Below are positions 49,020-61,651 of a DNA stretch of 64,000 bases, one piece after another. Below the pieces are notes generated by a model. The model worked only from the letters and a program-made list of their open reading frames with translations, was not told where the DNA came from and did not search any database. The translations under genes and the position numbers were made by a program. The DNA comes from Powellomyces hirtus (lineage: Eukaryota > Chytridiomycota > Chytridiomycetes > Spizellomycetales > Powellomycetaceae), in the NCBI GenBank assembly GCA_025526995.1, contig JAHLKG010000027.1, positions 351,585-415,584 of the forward strand, read 5' to 3'. Position 1 is the first letter of the stretch; every line of letters begins with the position of its first letter.

Positions 49020-50260
49020 CTACCTACCTACCACCCAATGTCTTCGCACGGCAAGCACTTCGCCATCATCGTCGCTGGCATCTACACACACGGACAATCG
49101 CGACACACACACGTGCATACCTACCTACCTACCCCCCAATGTCTTCGCACGGTCAAGGACTCGCCATGATCGTCGCTGTCGTCTACACTCGACCGAACAC
49201 ACTCAAGACATCCTCATTTTCAAAAACACATCTTGAACGACCAAGACCACCCGCACACCGTCGTCGCCGACCTCAACCAAGCAAGACCACCTCACAACAA
49301 ATTTACGGTCAAGAACTTTCGGTCGTCGCCGACCTCGACCAAGCAAGACCACCTCACACCACTTACACGGTCAAGAACTCTCCCGTCGTCGCGGACCTCG
49401 ACCAAGGAAGACCACCTTAAAACACATCCACGGTCCACGGAAACTCCCTCGGTCGTCGACGACCTCCACCAGCAAGACCACCTCACAACACATTCAAGGT
49501 CAACGAAAGAAACAAACGAAACAAACGAAACAAACGAAACAAAAGAAAAAAAGAAAAAGAAAGAAAAAGAAACGAAAGAAACAAAAGAAAAAAAGAAAAA
49601 AAAAGAAAAAAAAAGACAAAGAAAAACGAAAAAACCGCCTCACAACACATTCAAGATCAAGAACTCCCTCGGTCGTCGACATCCTCCACCGCGAGATCAC
49701 CTCACAACACATTCACGGTCAAGAACTCCCTCGGTCGTCGACGACCTCCACCGCAAACCCACAACACATTCGCGGTCAAGAACTCCCTCGGTCGTCGACG
49801 ACCTCACCGCAAGATCACCTCACAACACATTCGCGGTCAAGAACTCCCTCTGTCGTCGACGACCCCTACCTACCTTCACTACTACGCACTCCAGCCTCCC
49901 CGCCTCATCGACAGGCTTCATCATCGGCCAAACTCCACATCAACTACGGCCAATCCATCGACTATCTCTTGGACGACAACACTTCGATCATGGCGTGCAT
50001 CCAATTTTTCTCTCCATGACCGTCACATCTGCCATATATCATCGGCTTCGTCGTCAAAGAGAACAGAAAGAAAAGAAAAAAAAAGAAAACAAAGAAAAGA
50101 AACCAAAAAAAAAGAAAAAAAGAAAACAAACAAAAAGAAAAAAAGAAACAAACGTAAAAAAAAAAACAAAAAGAAAAAAAAGAAAAACGAAAGAATCGCT
50201 TCCCTCCTCTTCCGCCGGGGCCCGCCACCCACTCCGAAATCTACCGCTCAAGACTCACGC
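49020..50260. repeat. Low-complexity direct repeats with A/G-rich tracts
   Basis: The motif cacctcacaacacattcacggtcaagaac(tccctcggtcgtcgacgacc) recurs at least seven times between 49,280 and 49,860 in diverged form. It alternates with two long purine runs built from gaaac and aagaaaa units (49,505-49,635 and 50,063-50,195). A 133-base earlier duplication (cctaccta..ccaatgtcttcgcacgg) lies at 49,008-49,152. A plus-strand frame of 361 codons runs through but its lysine/threonine-only stretches mirror the base composition. Confidence 0.8.
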
Positions 50261-50263
50261 TCG

Positions 50264-51420
50264 ATGCTCAACATCCTCCACTCCCTCCAATTCATCGTCA
50301 TCGTCACCGAGGCTGTAAGTCGTCGCCCAATCGGCCAAACGCATCCTCGACTCCGAGCTTCAAATGATCGCCAACGAGGTTGTAAGTCGTCGCCAATCGG
50401 CCATACGCATCCTCGTCCTCACTCGGCGACCAAGCGGGCCCCGGCGGGCAAGTTCCAGCGCCTCTTCCGCGAGGGGGATGGCTGATGGGGCCTCCAGGAC
50501 TCATCCAGTCCGGTACGTATTCTTGAATCACCCACTCTATTCACTCATGGGCTCGGTTTCTAACATAAGTTCTTGCTTTTTTCGTCTTTAGGAGCCGGTG
50601 GCCATCAGCCCCGGTCGCGAGGTCCAGATGCCCGACGCGCAGCGGGCATCTGAAGAAGGCTCCCGTTCACTTTGGTGTTCGGTATGTATCTTTGGCACTT
50701 GACTTTTTCTCCTGCGTCTGATGTCTAACACTCTTTTTTGAAATGTTTGCAGGGACGGTCACGAGTTGGCCGGCTGCGCGGGGGTTGAATCGAACTGGAC
50801 CATGTCGGCCAGGGCTTACAAGAGCAGCTTGGAACGGTTGTTTCATCTAGGGGGACTCAACATTCGCGGGATGGTGTTGGGGGGACGGGGCTTGCTTTTG
50901 CGCGTGCTGGGGGGCGCTTTCCCCAGGGGCTGGTGGACGAGCAGTTCAAGGAGGAGTTCAGCAGTAGTAACATGAAAACGGCACGGACGGAGGATGGCAT
51001 GGAGTGAAGCGAATCACTTGGCGATTGAGTCACCAAAAGATAAGTACTTGCATATTTCGTTCCATTGTGCGTTCCAACACATGCTAACCATCATCATGCG
51101 CTTTAGGCACATAGTCAGGATTATGGTTCGGAGTTTCACGATTCGGCATTACAAAGATAAGTATTCAGCTCACCTTTTTTGCCTTACTTCTCTTGCAATG
51201 ATGCTAACTTCGCCCACTTCGCACATTAGGGACTCGACTAGGATTGGGGCCACCCCAATCCTTGCCCCGAGCATTCGGACCACGACTTCGACCTCGACTT
51301 CGACTTCGACGCCATCTCCTTTCGTGTCATGTTACTACTGTCTGTTCTTCCGTCTTGGACTTGCTAGGCCAGTCTCTGGGGGGAGTGTCATTCTCTCCGG
51401 GCGTGTGAGAGTAAGTTCTT
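50264..51420 (+). CDS. Doubtful spliced gene, unrecognised
   Basis: Intron-like segments are clearer than the exons. They run from gtacgtattc to ttctaacataag...tctttag (50,513-50,591) and from gtatgtatct to gtctaacactc...tttgcag (50,682-50,753). Both have a CTAAC branch site and a good acceptor. Between them the frame EPVAISPGREVQMPDAQRAS is open, and before the first is ADGASRTHPVR. Two later segments (near 51,040 and 51,159) have branch site and acceptor but the donor reads gataagta. A repeated 50-base unit (gtaagtcgtcgcc..atcggcca) sits at 50,317-50,410. No domain was recognised. It may be a decayed gene. Confidence 0.25.
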
Positions 51421-52298
51421 GAACCTCGGCATTTGAAAGTGGGTGGTGACAACTCTTGGGGGGCTTGCCCCGCGGCGCCAGGGCGAGGGTTTCCGAACTC
51501 TGGTTAGCTGTTGGAGCAATTTTACCATTTTGCGACTTGTAGGTACCGGGCCTCATGGCATTGTTGGCGCTCAGGTTGCCTGAGGTCAACATTTCGCGGA
51601 CCTTTGCTCCGTCATTCCTTTCTTGGTCTTTGGTACTCCGAACCTTTGGCGTGAACCATGGGGTTATCGTCAAAGGAGGCCGGATGCCACGTGCACGATA
51701 CGGAGCATTCACGGACGGCTCTGTGGCAGTGATGTTAGTGGCGCTTTGCGTGCTGGCCTCTCCTGTCCTTAGCGTTACAGAATGATGTGAATGTCGCGGA
51801 TGGAGTTTTGTGTGGTCTCGGAGTGCAGGATCTGTGAGTCCTTGGCGAAGCCCACAATCAACGAGCATGTGCTCTCGTTGGAAGTGGGTGGGTTCCCGGG
51901 CATGTCCTTGCTTCAGATACGGCTCCGTCCCAGTCTGACGAAAGTCAGGCTGCAGGCTCTCCTTCAAAGGGGTAGGGTAACACCTCTCTTTTGCTGGATT
52001 GAGTGCCGTTCAAAGCGCGTTAAGACCAAGACGTGGGGCTGCAAGTGAGCTGCTTCGGCAGTCCTGACGAAGCCCATGTAATTCCTGACCGGCACGTGGC
52101 TTGTTCGGGTCTTGGGTGTTTTCAGGCTTGTCACACCAGTCTGTTCAACCACCTAGTCGTAAGGCTAGGTGATTGAACTGATGACGACAGTATCTATGTG
52201 TCTTAGTCCAGTTGTGATATGGATTCTGCGGTGACGGGACTCCAGGGGGAGTTCCCGGCGCCGCCAGGGCTTCAGTGCTCAGAGGAGCACGCAGGGCG
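51421..52298. other. No supported gene
   Basis: About 880 bases with overlapping short frames on both strands that share no motif. A 210-codon minus-strand frame (51,335-51,967) has no introns, start context or recognisable domain. It is treated as chance. Confidence 0.3.
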
Positions 52299-52640
52299 TT
52301 CAAGACCGGGACATCGAACACTCGACCGGCATCACAAACAACAAACAACTCTTCAAGACCGGGACATCGAACACTCGACCGGCATCACAAACAACAAACA
52401 TCTCTTCAAGACGACATCAAAGTCGCCCCGGTCCAAACCATCCTCCACAAACAACCCACAAACAAAAACCACAAACAAAAACCACAAACAAAAATCACCA
52501 CCGGCATCGCAAACTCAACCCGGCGCAAAGAACAACCCACAAACAAAAACCACAAACAAAAACCACAAACAAAAACCATGATCTGCATCGCAAACTCGAC
52601 CCGGTCCAAACAACCACAAAGAAAAACCACCGTCACAAAC
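52299..52640. repeat. 53-bp direct repeat followed by (CACAAACAAAAAC)n blocks
   Basis: The unit ttcaagaccgggacatcgaa... occurs at 52,299 and 52,352, with a partial third copy at 52,405. It is followed by two blocks of cacaaacaaaaac (52,448-52,497 and 52,538-52,577), each introduced by a related gcatcgcaaactc(g/a)acccgg sequence. Confidence 0.8.
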
Positions 52641-52835
52641 TCGGCTGGCACAAACAATCTCCAAACTGCTCGGACCTCGCATCGCAATCCGCCATCTTAT
52701 CAATCCTCCGCCCGGGATCTGAACGGCGACAGCCCAAACACAGCGAGCGAGCCCCCCCGCCATCGTCTCAATCCTTCGCCCGGGATCTGAACGACGAGAA
52801 CATCGAGCGGGCTCTTGAAATCCGAGCGAGATTCC

Positions 52836-52893
52836 CCTTCCCCTTCCCCTTCCCCTTCCCCTCCCCTTTCCCTTTCCCTTCCCCTTCCCCTCA
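52836..52893. repeat. (CCCCTT)n tract
   Basis: About ten copies of the hexamer ccccttcc/ccctttcc, pyrimidine-only on the plus strand, followed at once by an AT-rich stretch (aataatatttgattaataaa). It is not the telomere repeat of this chromosome (CCCTAA on this strand). Confidence 0.9.
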
Positions 52894-53223
52894 CCCTCCC
52901 CAATAATATTTGATTAATAAATCATATTTAAAAATACTTCTCTGGTCCATTCGCCTCTGACTCACTTACGCTTGCTCTATCGTCTGGTGGTTGCTCTATC
53001 GTTTTGTCTTGTTCGCGCTTGCCTTTGGTTTATAAGTTATCAAAAACTTGATGAGAAGTTGAGTCGACTTGCCGCTCCTCCAACTTTACAGAACTGAACC
53101 TCGCTAAGCTCTTATGCAATGAATATGTGGATTAAAAAAGTGATAGAATCAGAACACACCATGCAATCGCCCCGTCCTTCATCCTCCCACACTTGCAAAA
53201 AAGCTGAACAACAAACTACATCT

Positions 53224-56200
53224 TTAATCCGTAAACTTCTTCAACATCTCAGCGCTAGCGCTGCGTTTGAGCAAGCTCGACGTACTGGGGCTGCGACTAA
53301 GTGGTTTGGGAGAACCAGTAAGATTCGGCGGCGGCGTCTTGGACATTGCTCTCCGCAGCGAAGCCGGACTCCCTATTGGTGGGGAGCTCAGCGTCGGTGC
53401 AGTGATTGTACTCGTCGTGACAGTCTTGGTTAGCGGAGATCGCGAGTTTGATCGGTGCAGGTAATCATTTCGAACTGCTTCGATCCTCCGCGCAGCTCGC
53501 TTTGCACTGTCGGCAGAACTCGGACGGTTATGGTTTTCTGTCTCGCTGTCGCTGTCATCGTTTGTCATGTCAAGGGCAACCTGTGGAGACAACGGTGACT
53601 CATTCCGCGCTGGACGGACGGCAAGAAGCTCGATGGAAGCTGAACGCTTGACACCACTGCTAGAGCTGGTAGGGAATTTATAGCTGAAAGTGGATGACGG
53701 CTCTGGCCGTGGAGATTCAATGTCGACGGGTGATTTCAGACGGTCGTAATCGATTGTTCCTTTGGATGGGCTTTCAATGTCCCCGTGCGTATTGTCTCCA
53801 GATGCGTTTTCAGGCAATTTGGTCCAATCATGTCCACCGGCCCGGACGCCTCTCGTCCTCCTCCAGAAAATGAAGGCACATATCAACAGCACAAGAGCGG
53901 CCATGATGAGCACCATCCCCACAACCTGTCGTCTCTGCTGGTGTACATGCGCCACCGTATGAGAGCATGTGCGTCCTCCAGCTTGGACCTGAGTCGGATC
54001 GATTACAACGTCCTCTTCACCACATGTCCCATGAATAGCGAGCGACCAGCTCAACAGCTCCCCACTCGAAAATGGCTCGTTGGTAAACGGATCCGTCTCA
54101 CCGGACCGCACATCATTAATGATAAGCGTCCAAGTGCCTACTGCCTTCTCTCCCCAGCTATGCACAGTCATAAACGTCCACGGATTGAAACCACTTCTAG
54201 AATCGTCTTTGACCCGCGGAGCAGCAATGATGCTCTCAGTATTGGATGGGCTGATGAGCTTGATACGGAGATATTTGCGGTCGGGGTGTCGAATGCGAAC
54301 CGTCACCTGAACATGCTCGACAGACAATAGGCCACCTGCCTCTTCTTCTGATATGAGCATCGTACTGACGGCACCTTCAGCCGGTTGAGGTTTGGCATGG
54401 ATTTTCAAAGCGCCGTTTGAGCTCTTGCGCACTTGTATTGGTGGCGACGGCAGGGGAGTGTGCTTCTCGGAAGCCTCCACTAACAAATTTGCGTCCATGG
54501 CTCCGAATCCGTATTTATGGCTAACATGATGTCCGGCCCCGTTTGTCCTCCAGTCACCATCATTTGCATCGTTTTTTTTGGCCGTGGTCACAATCAGATG
54601 TTGAACGTCTCTCCATCCCAAATCAGGCCTGAAATCGGGACCAAAAAATTCATGTCAGGTCAGTGGTATCCTTATGCCGAACCGAGCTTTTGCTCACATC
54701 CGTACCGTGCGGAAAGCATCAGAGCAATGATTCCTGACGCCAAAGGTGCTGCAGCCGAGGTCCCTGAATGGGTATCAGTGCATTGTGCATCTTGGCCAAT
54801 ATCTGTAGTGACCTAGAGACAAAAACGTGAGCCTCAATGAAAGAAACTGCGGGCAAATCAAGCTCGTACTCACGATGCCCAAGCCGTTTCCTCCACTGTA
54901 GGTGACTGCCAAATGCGCGCTGCAATGTTCTCCGTAGGATGGCATATCTCCAGCATTGGTAATAGCACCAATGGATACAGTATGTATAGAGTTGGCAAAG
55001 CTGTCAAAGTTGCAGTTGTCACCTTCTTGCCCACCGTTCCCCGACGCAAAGACAAAAATGTTGCCATGCCCGTTTCTTCCAGTCATGACTCCCGCTTCAA
55101 GAGCGGCTGTGGCCAGATACCCTGGCCCATCAAGAGACTTTCCGTCGTCATCGGGACCCCAAGAGGACGAGTAAATGTCAATGTCATGCAAGCGATAATT
55201 GAGAGCCTGTGCTTCTGTTCCGTCTGTGACCTTGTCGCCAATCAACCGCTCCGCTGAAGAACGAGGACAAGAAAGACGTTGGTGATCATGGTGATACCTT
55301 CATTGCAGAATTTGATGCATCACAAACGTGGACCAGGGATAGGTTCAATGAGAGCTTGGTAGACAGGATATCATCATATGTACCTGCTAAGCGAACCCCG
55401 AATGCCACGCCGACACCACAGACGTTGTTGACCGCGGCTGCAATCTCGCCCGCGCACCGAGTTCCGTGATTGTCGAGCTCAGATTGGGGCAAGGGCGATG
55501 TGGTTCGTTCGTTGAAGTCGTAGCTCCCTGCTTCGTACTACATCAAAGGAAGAAACTGTCATTTGGTCTACGTTCTTTGAAAATCTCGTCAGCTTCTGCG
55601 TGGTTGTTCATACCCAGCTATCCGTCAAGTCAGGATGGGTGAAAAGTACTCCGTCATCAATGACGGACACTGTTGTTCCACTTCCATTTATCCCCCGGGC
55701 CCACACCTAGATCACATGTGGAAATGTATCAGAAACTCGATTCTGCCAATAGGTGGAATACGGCTGCTTTTTCGTACCGGCGTGACATTGATATCGTGGC
55801 TTGGGAACTTACCGTTCACACCATCGTTATGCTGTATGAAAACATGTGAGCTTTGGCAAGGGTACATCTGCTCTCTGTTCAGTCCATCTCCTACCAAATG
55901 CCACTGTCGGGGGAACAATGGGTCCGGGAACAATTTAAAATCCAGCTGCCTCTTGGAGCGTTGTTTTGGCATTTGCTGTTCAAACCACCTGACATGTTCT
56001 GATTCAAGTAGGTCGCTATGCACCTCCTCGGGACTGCGTCGTTTTAGTGCCTGTTGTTGACACAGCGCAGCTCGCGCCGGATCGGACAGCTCTTCAGCGC
56101 TACAGTCTACCGCCTCAAATAGAAAATATCCCTGTAGCGCCCCAATCTGCCCAAGGGAAAGAAACCCTCGCTGCTTGGCGTATTCTTCGGCCTGTTCTGG

Positions 56201-56347
56201 AGTATAAAGTTTGGATGTGACTGGATCGTGAAGTTGGACGGCCCATTGTCGCCCAATCCGTCGAGTGGCTGCGGCGTCTGCGATTGACATCCAACATAGT
56301 GAGATTGCGAACAGAAACAGCAACAAGAAATGACAGATTCCCCTCAT
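53224..56347 (-). CDS. KEX2: Kexin (KEX2-like proprotein convertase)
   Basis: The multi-exon gene starts at 56347 with a signal peptide ([20 protein letters not shown]). A prodomain follows ([31 protein letters not shown]) with a basic cleavage site ([12 protein letters not shown]), then FPRQWHL. The catalytic triad is all present: Asp in [15 protein letters not shown], His in [13 protein letters not shown], Ser in [14 protein letters not shown]. The oxyanion asparagine lies in [16 protein letters not shown]. The P-domain ([20 protein letters not shown] to [11 protein letters not shown]) is followed by a transmembrane helix ([20 protein letters not shown]) and a long Ser/Pro-rich cytosolic tail. 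Known role: cleavage after dibasic sites in the late Golgi, maturing secreted proteins. The stop is at 53224. Introns are short. Nothing looks damaged. Confidence 0.95.
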
Positions 56348-56693
56348 TGTGGAGTAGGATTGTTAGAAGAGTAAAACAATCGCACTTTTCCGCCTCACTC
56401 GCTTCACCTTTGCCCCCTTTGACTGATGAGCTCTTGTACGGGCGGGATTTGCGCACGTAATCGCGGGCACGTGACAGACGCGCTTTCTGATGAGGCTTTG
56501 TGCCAATCTGACTGTAACTGACTTTCACAGAATGACACGGCCTCATGACTGACTGACTGACTCTGCTGAAGTTATGTGAAACCTTCCTTCGACCGACCTT
56601 CCTTCCGTCAACGAATGTGTATAAACAGAAAGAGACGATCGGCTGTCCATTCTTTCTAGTCTAAGCTGACAGTGTCGCATCGCACGCGCAAAA

Positions 56694-58509
56694 AATGGTC
56701 TTTCGTGTTCAGATTGCCCTCGTTGCAGTAGCGAGCTTCCTCCCCTCGGCGGTCGCCGCCCCAACTCCCAATCCCTCTTCACAAACAGCAACTGTTTTGT
56801 CCTCCACCGCGTTGCTCATGCTACCTTACGCGACCTACGCAGCAACCTAAAATCCGCTCATACCTTTACCAACAATATCCGCTACCCGGCGCCTCCGACC
56901 GGTGCCCGCCGATTCGCGACACCTGCAAGCCCGACCCCTGAAGTAGGGATCGATCTCGGTTTAACGCAAACGGCGGGACGCATCCAGATGCTGCCCTTTG
57001 GCGCCAGCCCGGCACCGGGACTCGGCCCTTACCCGACCTCGGAGGACTGCCTGTTCTTGGACGTCGTGGTCCCCGCGCTGCGATTCGGGGAAGCTTTGCC
57101 GGTGGCATTTTGGATCCATTGCGGCGGGAATGCGTTTGGATCCAAGAATGACGCCTTCTATTCGGCCGCCCAAATTGAACACTCTGCGAATAATTCGTTG
57201 ATTTACGTCAAGATCAATTACGGTAAGAGCCAGAGTTACACCGTCGCTCAGCAAGCAGCCACAAACGTCGGACTGCTGGACCAACGCGCGGCCCTCCAAT
57301 GGTGACGACTGCGGCGTACATTAGGATGACACAACAATAGTTAACTCACCGTCATCTCTCAAACAGGGTCCAGAAATACATCGGTCTCGTCAACGGCGAC
57401 AAGACAAGAGTGGCCGCATTCGGGGAGAGTACCGGCTGCGGGGCGATCATACACCATCTGGCGGCCAAGGGTGGCCTCCAGGATCCGCGCGATTCGGCAA
57501 TCGCCCGGATACAAGGTATCCTGCGACCCAGGATATCTGCAAACTCAATATGTTTCGTTTGGGAACCAGGCGGGCTGTCCGGGGAACCCACCGACCATTG
57601 CGTGCCTGCGGACAAAGACGGCGCAGATTGCGGCGGCTGGCCAGGTACAGTTACGAAACCAACGGATTTCGCAACGCTGATGGGAAACGTAATTGAAACT
57701 CATCGTCTGCTTCTTTTTTTCTTCCTGAATGTAGACTGTACAAAACACCGCACGGATGGACCTTTCGCCTTTGCGCCGGCCACCGATGGCACCTACCTCA
57801 CCGAGGTCGATATTGCCAAAGGCAAACTCTGGAAAGGGACCGCTCTCATGATCGGACACAACCTCAACGAAGGCCTCGCCTTCGCCAACCCTCGGGTTCA
57901 AACCAATGCCCAGTTCCAACCACGCTCCAAGTCTTCTTCCCCAACGCAACCACCGCCGACTCAATCAAATGCTTGCGCTTTACCCGCCACCTTCACCGGC
58001 GACCGCTCCCCAATACCTCACTCAAACGCTGCGGCTCGCCCAGTTGATCGCGGAATCCACCTTTAGCTGCAACGTGAGAGCACTGTCGGGCGGCCTGGCG
58101 TGCAACACTTACAACTATATCTTTGCGGCCTTGCCGGGCATTCACACGCAGGATTGGACATACACTTACTATGCCCCTGGAGCACCGCCCATGAACCTTC
58201 TCGATGCTTCCCAGGCCCGATTTCAACGCAGGTCTTTGAGTATGTTGTTTGCCCATCATCAGTATCATTTGCAATTTTATTCATTTTACTCTTTTTTTTT
58301 TTATAGTACACTTAAAAACTCGGCCACCGCACCTCGCATTTTTCATGCTCACAGGCAATCCAAACATAGTCCGTCAATTCGAGAGCACCCCGCCCTCTGT
58401 TCCGTTCTGCAAGGTTGGCGCCGGACTCGTCTTTAATGCTCTAACCACACCCGCGGATCAGTGCGCTTTCTGGATTGCGGGGTTCTATACTGGCCGATGT
58501 CCGCGTTAG
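56694..58509 (+). pseudogene. Type-B carboxylesterase/lipase, frame-disrupted
   Basis: A signal peptide (MVFRVQIALVAVASFLPSAV) opens the reading frame. Family blocks follow in order but in different phases: NIRYPAPPTGARRF, SEDCLFLDVVVP, PVAFWIHCGGNAFGSK, NVGLLDQRAALQW, VAAFGESTGCGAI, GNQAGCPGNPPTIACLRTKT, DGPFAFAPATDGTYLTEV, MIGHNLNEGLAF. At least three phase changes (about 56,800, 57,500 and 57,915-57,975) are not explained by good introns; only the 57,304 and 58,240 gaps look like true introns. The active-site motif reads GEST where GESA is usual, and HCGG where HGGG is usual. A decayed gene is preferred. A functional gene with poor splice sites, or assembly errors near the chromosome end, remain possible. 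Confidence 0.65.
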
Positions 58510-59090
58510 ATTGCGGCCCAGCTCCGCTGTCTATGGGATATGGATGTATATACTAGGGTTTTCTTTTCCTTTCGAATGAAGCTTATCGAATGACATTTCG
58601 GAGGCACCAATTTTAGTGACCTCTTTTCTTTCATATATGATACCCTGAACTTGGGAAAGTATGCGAATTTGAGTCAATTTTTGAAAGTTTAGACATTTGG
58701 TGTACCAAGTGAATTTTCAAACCGCTGTGTGAAGCAGGGGGCTCTTTGATTAAGAGATTTAAAAATAATACTTGCGCAGCATCCACAGAGTTTTCAGGCA
58801 TCTGATCCGTGTGGATTAATTTGAAAGTCGTTCGGAGGACTCTGATGTGGCAAGGGGTCGCTGGAACGGATGGCAAATGTATGCGCCAGATGTAGGTGAA
58901 TGACTTTGAATTGTATTAAGATTTAGTAACACAACAAGGAACAGGACGAGGGCAGATCTCACTACGTTAGGGTATTCATATACTTTGGGGGGCCTTTGGC
59001 CACCAGGGCAGGAGGGTCCTCCGCGACGGCTATCGAATGCCGATGGATGCTTCGGGCCAACGAGCTCACCGTAGTCGCTCGCCATGAAAC
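58510..59090. other. Convergent intergenic region
   Basis: About 580 bases between the esterase end and the homeodomain gene stop, both 3' ends. AT-rich with no open frame of note. Confidence 0.4.
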
Positions 59091-61165
59091 TCAGATATTG
59101 GTAGGGCCCTTGGTGTCCTCCTGCTGCGGGGTAATTGCCTGCTGATGGCTGCCGACAGTGTCCAAGAGCCCTGCAGTGGCGGCCTCTACGTCAGCCGCAT
59201 ACCCTGAAAAGTTGAAGAACTCACTGGCTTGACTCGAGGATATGTTGCTAAGGGTACTGGTGGTATTTGCAAAGCGAGGGGGCACTGCAGTATAGCTCAT
59301 GTTCCCAACGGCGCTCCGAGAGATAGCGGACGGAACGGCCACGAGGTGACCATCCAGAAGAGGGTGAACAAGCTGATCGGACTCGATTGGGTGGATAGCG
59401 ATCGGGACAAGCGGTGGAGTCGTTGCCATGAGTAGAGCATTCTCTCGATGCTCATGATCCTCACCCTCATCCTCATCCTCATCGCCAACGTCCACGCTCT
59501 CGGCAAGGATTGCATCAAGCGACGGAATAGCACCAACATCAGGTGTTGCGGTCGTGCTTTTCACAGTGGCAGATACGGAAGGCGATGCAGTGGCCAATGA
59601 GGCAGCAGTCTCAGGCTGTGACTTTGCTTCAGCCGGCGATGCAGCTTGATGCTGGCGATTATCCGAATCGGACATTGGTGTAATTGGTGTAGCTTTCTTT
59701 TGCGGAGGAGATTGCTTCTGGGCAGGCTCTTTTCCCTTTTCGGCTTTTGCTTGTGTAGTGATGGCCTTTGCAGCGGAATCCTCCTGCAATGCCGGCTCCT
59801 TTGAAGCCACGTCCTTCTCGTCGTCCGGAGGCTGTTCGTCCGGGGAGGGAGAGGGTTTGGTCTCGTCCTGGGTTCCCTGCGATAGGCCGATCAGCGCATG
59901 CACAGCATCGACGACTCCGGCATGGTCGATCGGATCGGCATTTTTCATGGGCGATTGAGTGGCAACGTGTTCCGGCCCCACCACCTTGTAATTTCCAACG
60001 ACTTTGTATGGCGTGCGCTGCCATTTACCAATGCCATTCCAAGTCCCGTCCTGATTCTTCTTGGCAGTCTGACGTCGATTCTGAAACCATATCTGTACGC
60101 TCTACAGTCGATGAAAGGCAAGTAAAGGTGATTAGAAATCAGATGTGACGCCAAATTCCCCCATCAGTCGCCAGAAGAAAATTTCAGAACAAGCTCGACG
60201 ATGACCCACGGTGACGACATGCCCGGCGCAGAAAAATGTCCTTATCGCTCCATCCAATTTGGGAAAAGACTTTTTCTCTGTCCAAAAGTTGCCAGCGCTT
60301 TGTATTCGAAGCCTGAAACACCCGGGTTGATAAAAATCCGCCTCTGAATCTCGCTCTGGTTTCAAGCCCCATTCCCCAGTGGCTACTGGTTCTCCTCCCA
60401 GTATTCTTCGCCACGTCTCTAGCTCGCTGTCTTGCGTTCTTACGTTACCTTGCTTGGCATATTGAGGGTTCTTGCGAGCTTTTCTCTTTCGGCGGGTGGC
60501 ATTTGAGGATCAAGCCTGTAGGCTGCCTCGAGAGCGGCATGTTCCTCGTCGGTGGTTCTCCTTCTCTTTCGCCTGTTGCGAGGCAGACCGTTGCTGTCAA
60601 AGGTTTCAGGGGTTGAGATATTGTATACCCAGTGGAGGGAGGATTGCACGAACGAAGCCATTTGCGATGGTTGAGGGAGAGGGGATGGTTGAGCAGGGGA
60701 GGTACCGGCAGCCACGAGTGCAGCGGGGTGGTGACCTGACTGCTGTTGCTGCTGCTGTTGGTGGTGCTGCAGTTCTAGTTGCTGAGGAGAGATTGTCCGA
60801 GAAGGGCTGGTTGGGAGTGTTGATGGCGGCGGAGGCGGGAGCGGCAATATTCCGACGGCAGCACTGGAAGGAGCAGGAGGCAACGCGGCAAACGCGGGGT
60901 GGTGTTGTTCGGGGATGGAGGGTGACAGGTCGTGGGAGGTGGGTGGTAGGACGATGGCCAGTTCCTTGCGCCCGTCCATTGTTGGTTGTGGGTGTGGTTG
61001 GTGGTGTTCCTGTGAGACTTTGTTGCTGTTGTTGTTGTTGTTGTCGGGTGAAGCAGCCGAGGCAGAAGCAGCAGAAGCAGCAGCAAGAGCAGCAGCAGCG
61101 GCGGCAAAAGTAGCGGGAGTAGGCGCAGGCGAGTGTGGACGCTTTCTGTTGTTAGTGAGGTCCAT
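59091..61165 (-). CDS. Homeodomain transcription factor
   Basis: Two main exons are separated by an intron of about 340 nt. The first (61,165 to about 60,443) starts MDLTNNRKRPHSP and has poly-Ala, poly-Asn and poly-Gln tracts (CAG runs). It then enters the homeodomain: NRRKRRRTTDEEHAALEAAY, LDPQMPPAEREKLARTLNM. The second exon completes it with helix 3 SVQIWFQNRRQTAKKN, which carries the invariant W, F, N and R residues of the DNA-reading helix. The intron lies between helices 2 and 3. A long disordered tail with acidic runs (DEDEDEGEDHEH) ends GPTNI. It is a typical three-residue-loop (60-residue) homeodomain, closest in layout to fungal Yox1/Pho2-type factors. An upstream in-frame ATG at 61237 exists. 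Confidence 0.9.
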
Positions 61166-61651
61166 AGGCAGTTGTGTTGTGTTGTGAGCCTCTTTCACGC
61201 TTCTGCGAATATGATATGACCGCCCGAAGTAAGCCAAGGCATAACCTTACTGGATGATGGGGAGGAGAAAAACGAAAGAAAGAAAGGGGGGAGAGAAGAG
61301 AGGATGTAGTTCTTTTCAATTAGCAAATGAAAGATCACCGCCACACTCGTGGTGTTAAACAACTCGTTCATTCATATCTCCTTTTTCTCACTAATACTAT
61401 CGTGTGTCCAATCCAACCAACCAACGCATCCAACCCAACCAATGCCCATCCAGATCCATCCCTAATCCATCGCACTCAATGGATCCAACCGACCCACAAA
61501 TATGCATGCACCCCTAGATATAGGAGGGTCTCACTCTCGCTCAATTGATGCATCTTTTACATTTGTATTTGCATTACGGATAATGGTAGACTACATAGCA
61601 GTAGCGTTCCTGAATAGCCTGTGAGATTCTGCAATTAGTCTGTGCAATGAA
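61166..61651. other. Promoter side of the homeodomain gene
   Basis: About 485 bases with a GA-rich run (gaaagaaagaaagg) near 61,275 and ccaacc repeats near 61,420-61,440. The plus-strand frame 61,327-61,548 is probably chance. Confidence 0.35.

Noticed and set aside
49233..50318. 361-codon lysine/threonine-rich protein
   Set aside because: The composition follows purine runs and direct repeats, and repeat units are not kept in one frame.
51335..51967. 210-codon minus-strand gene
   Set aside because: No motif or intron, in a region where several frames are open by chance.
52836..52893. Interstitial telomere
   Set aside because: The repeat is CCCCTT, not CCCTAA, so it is not a relic of this chromosome's telomere sequence.
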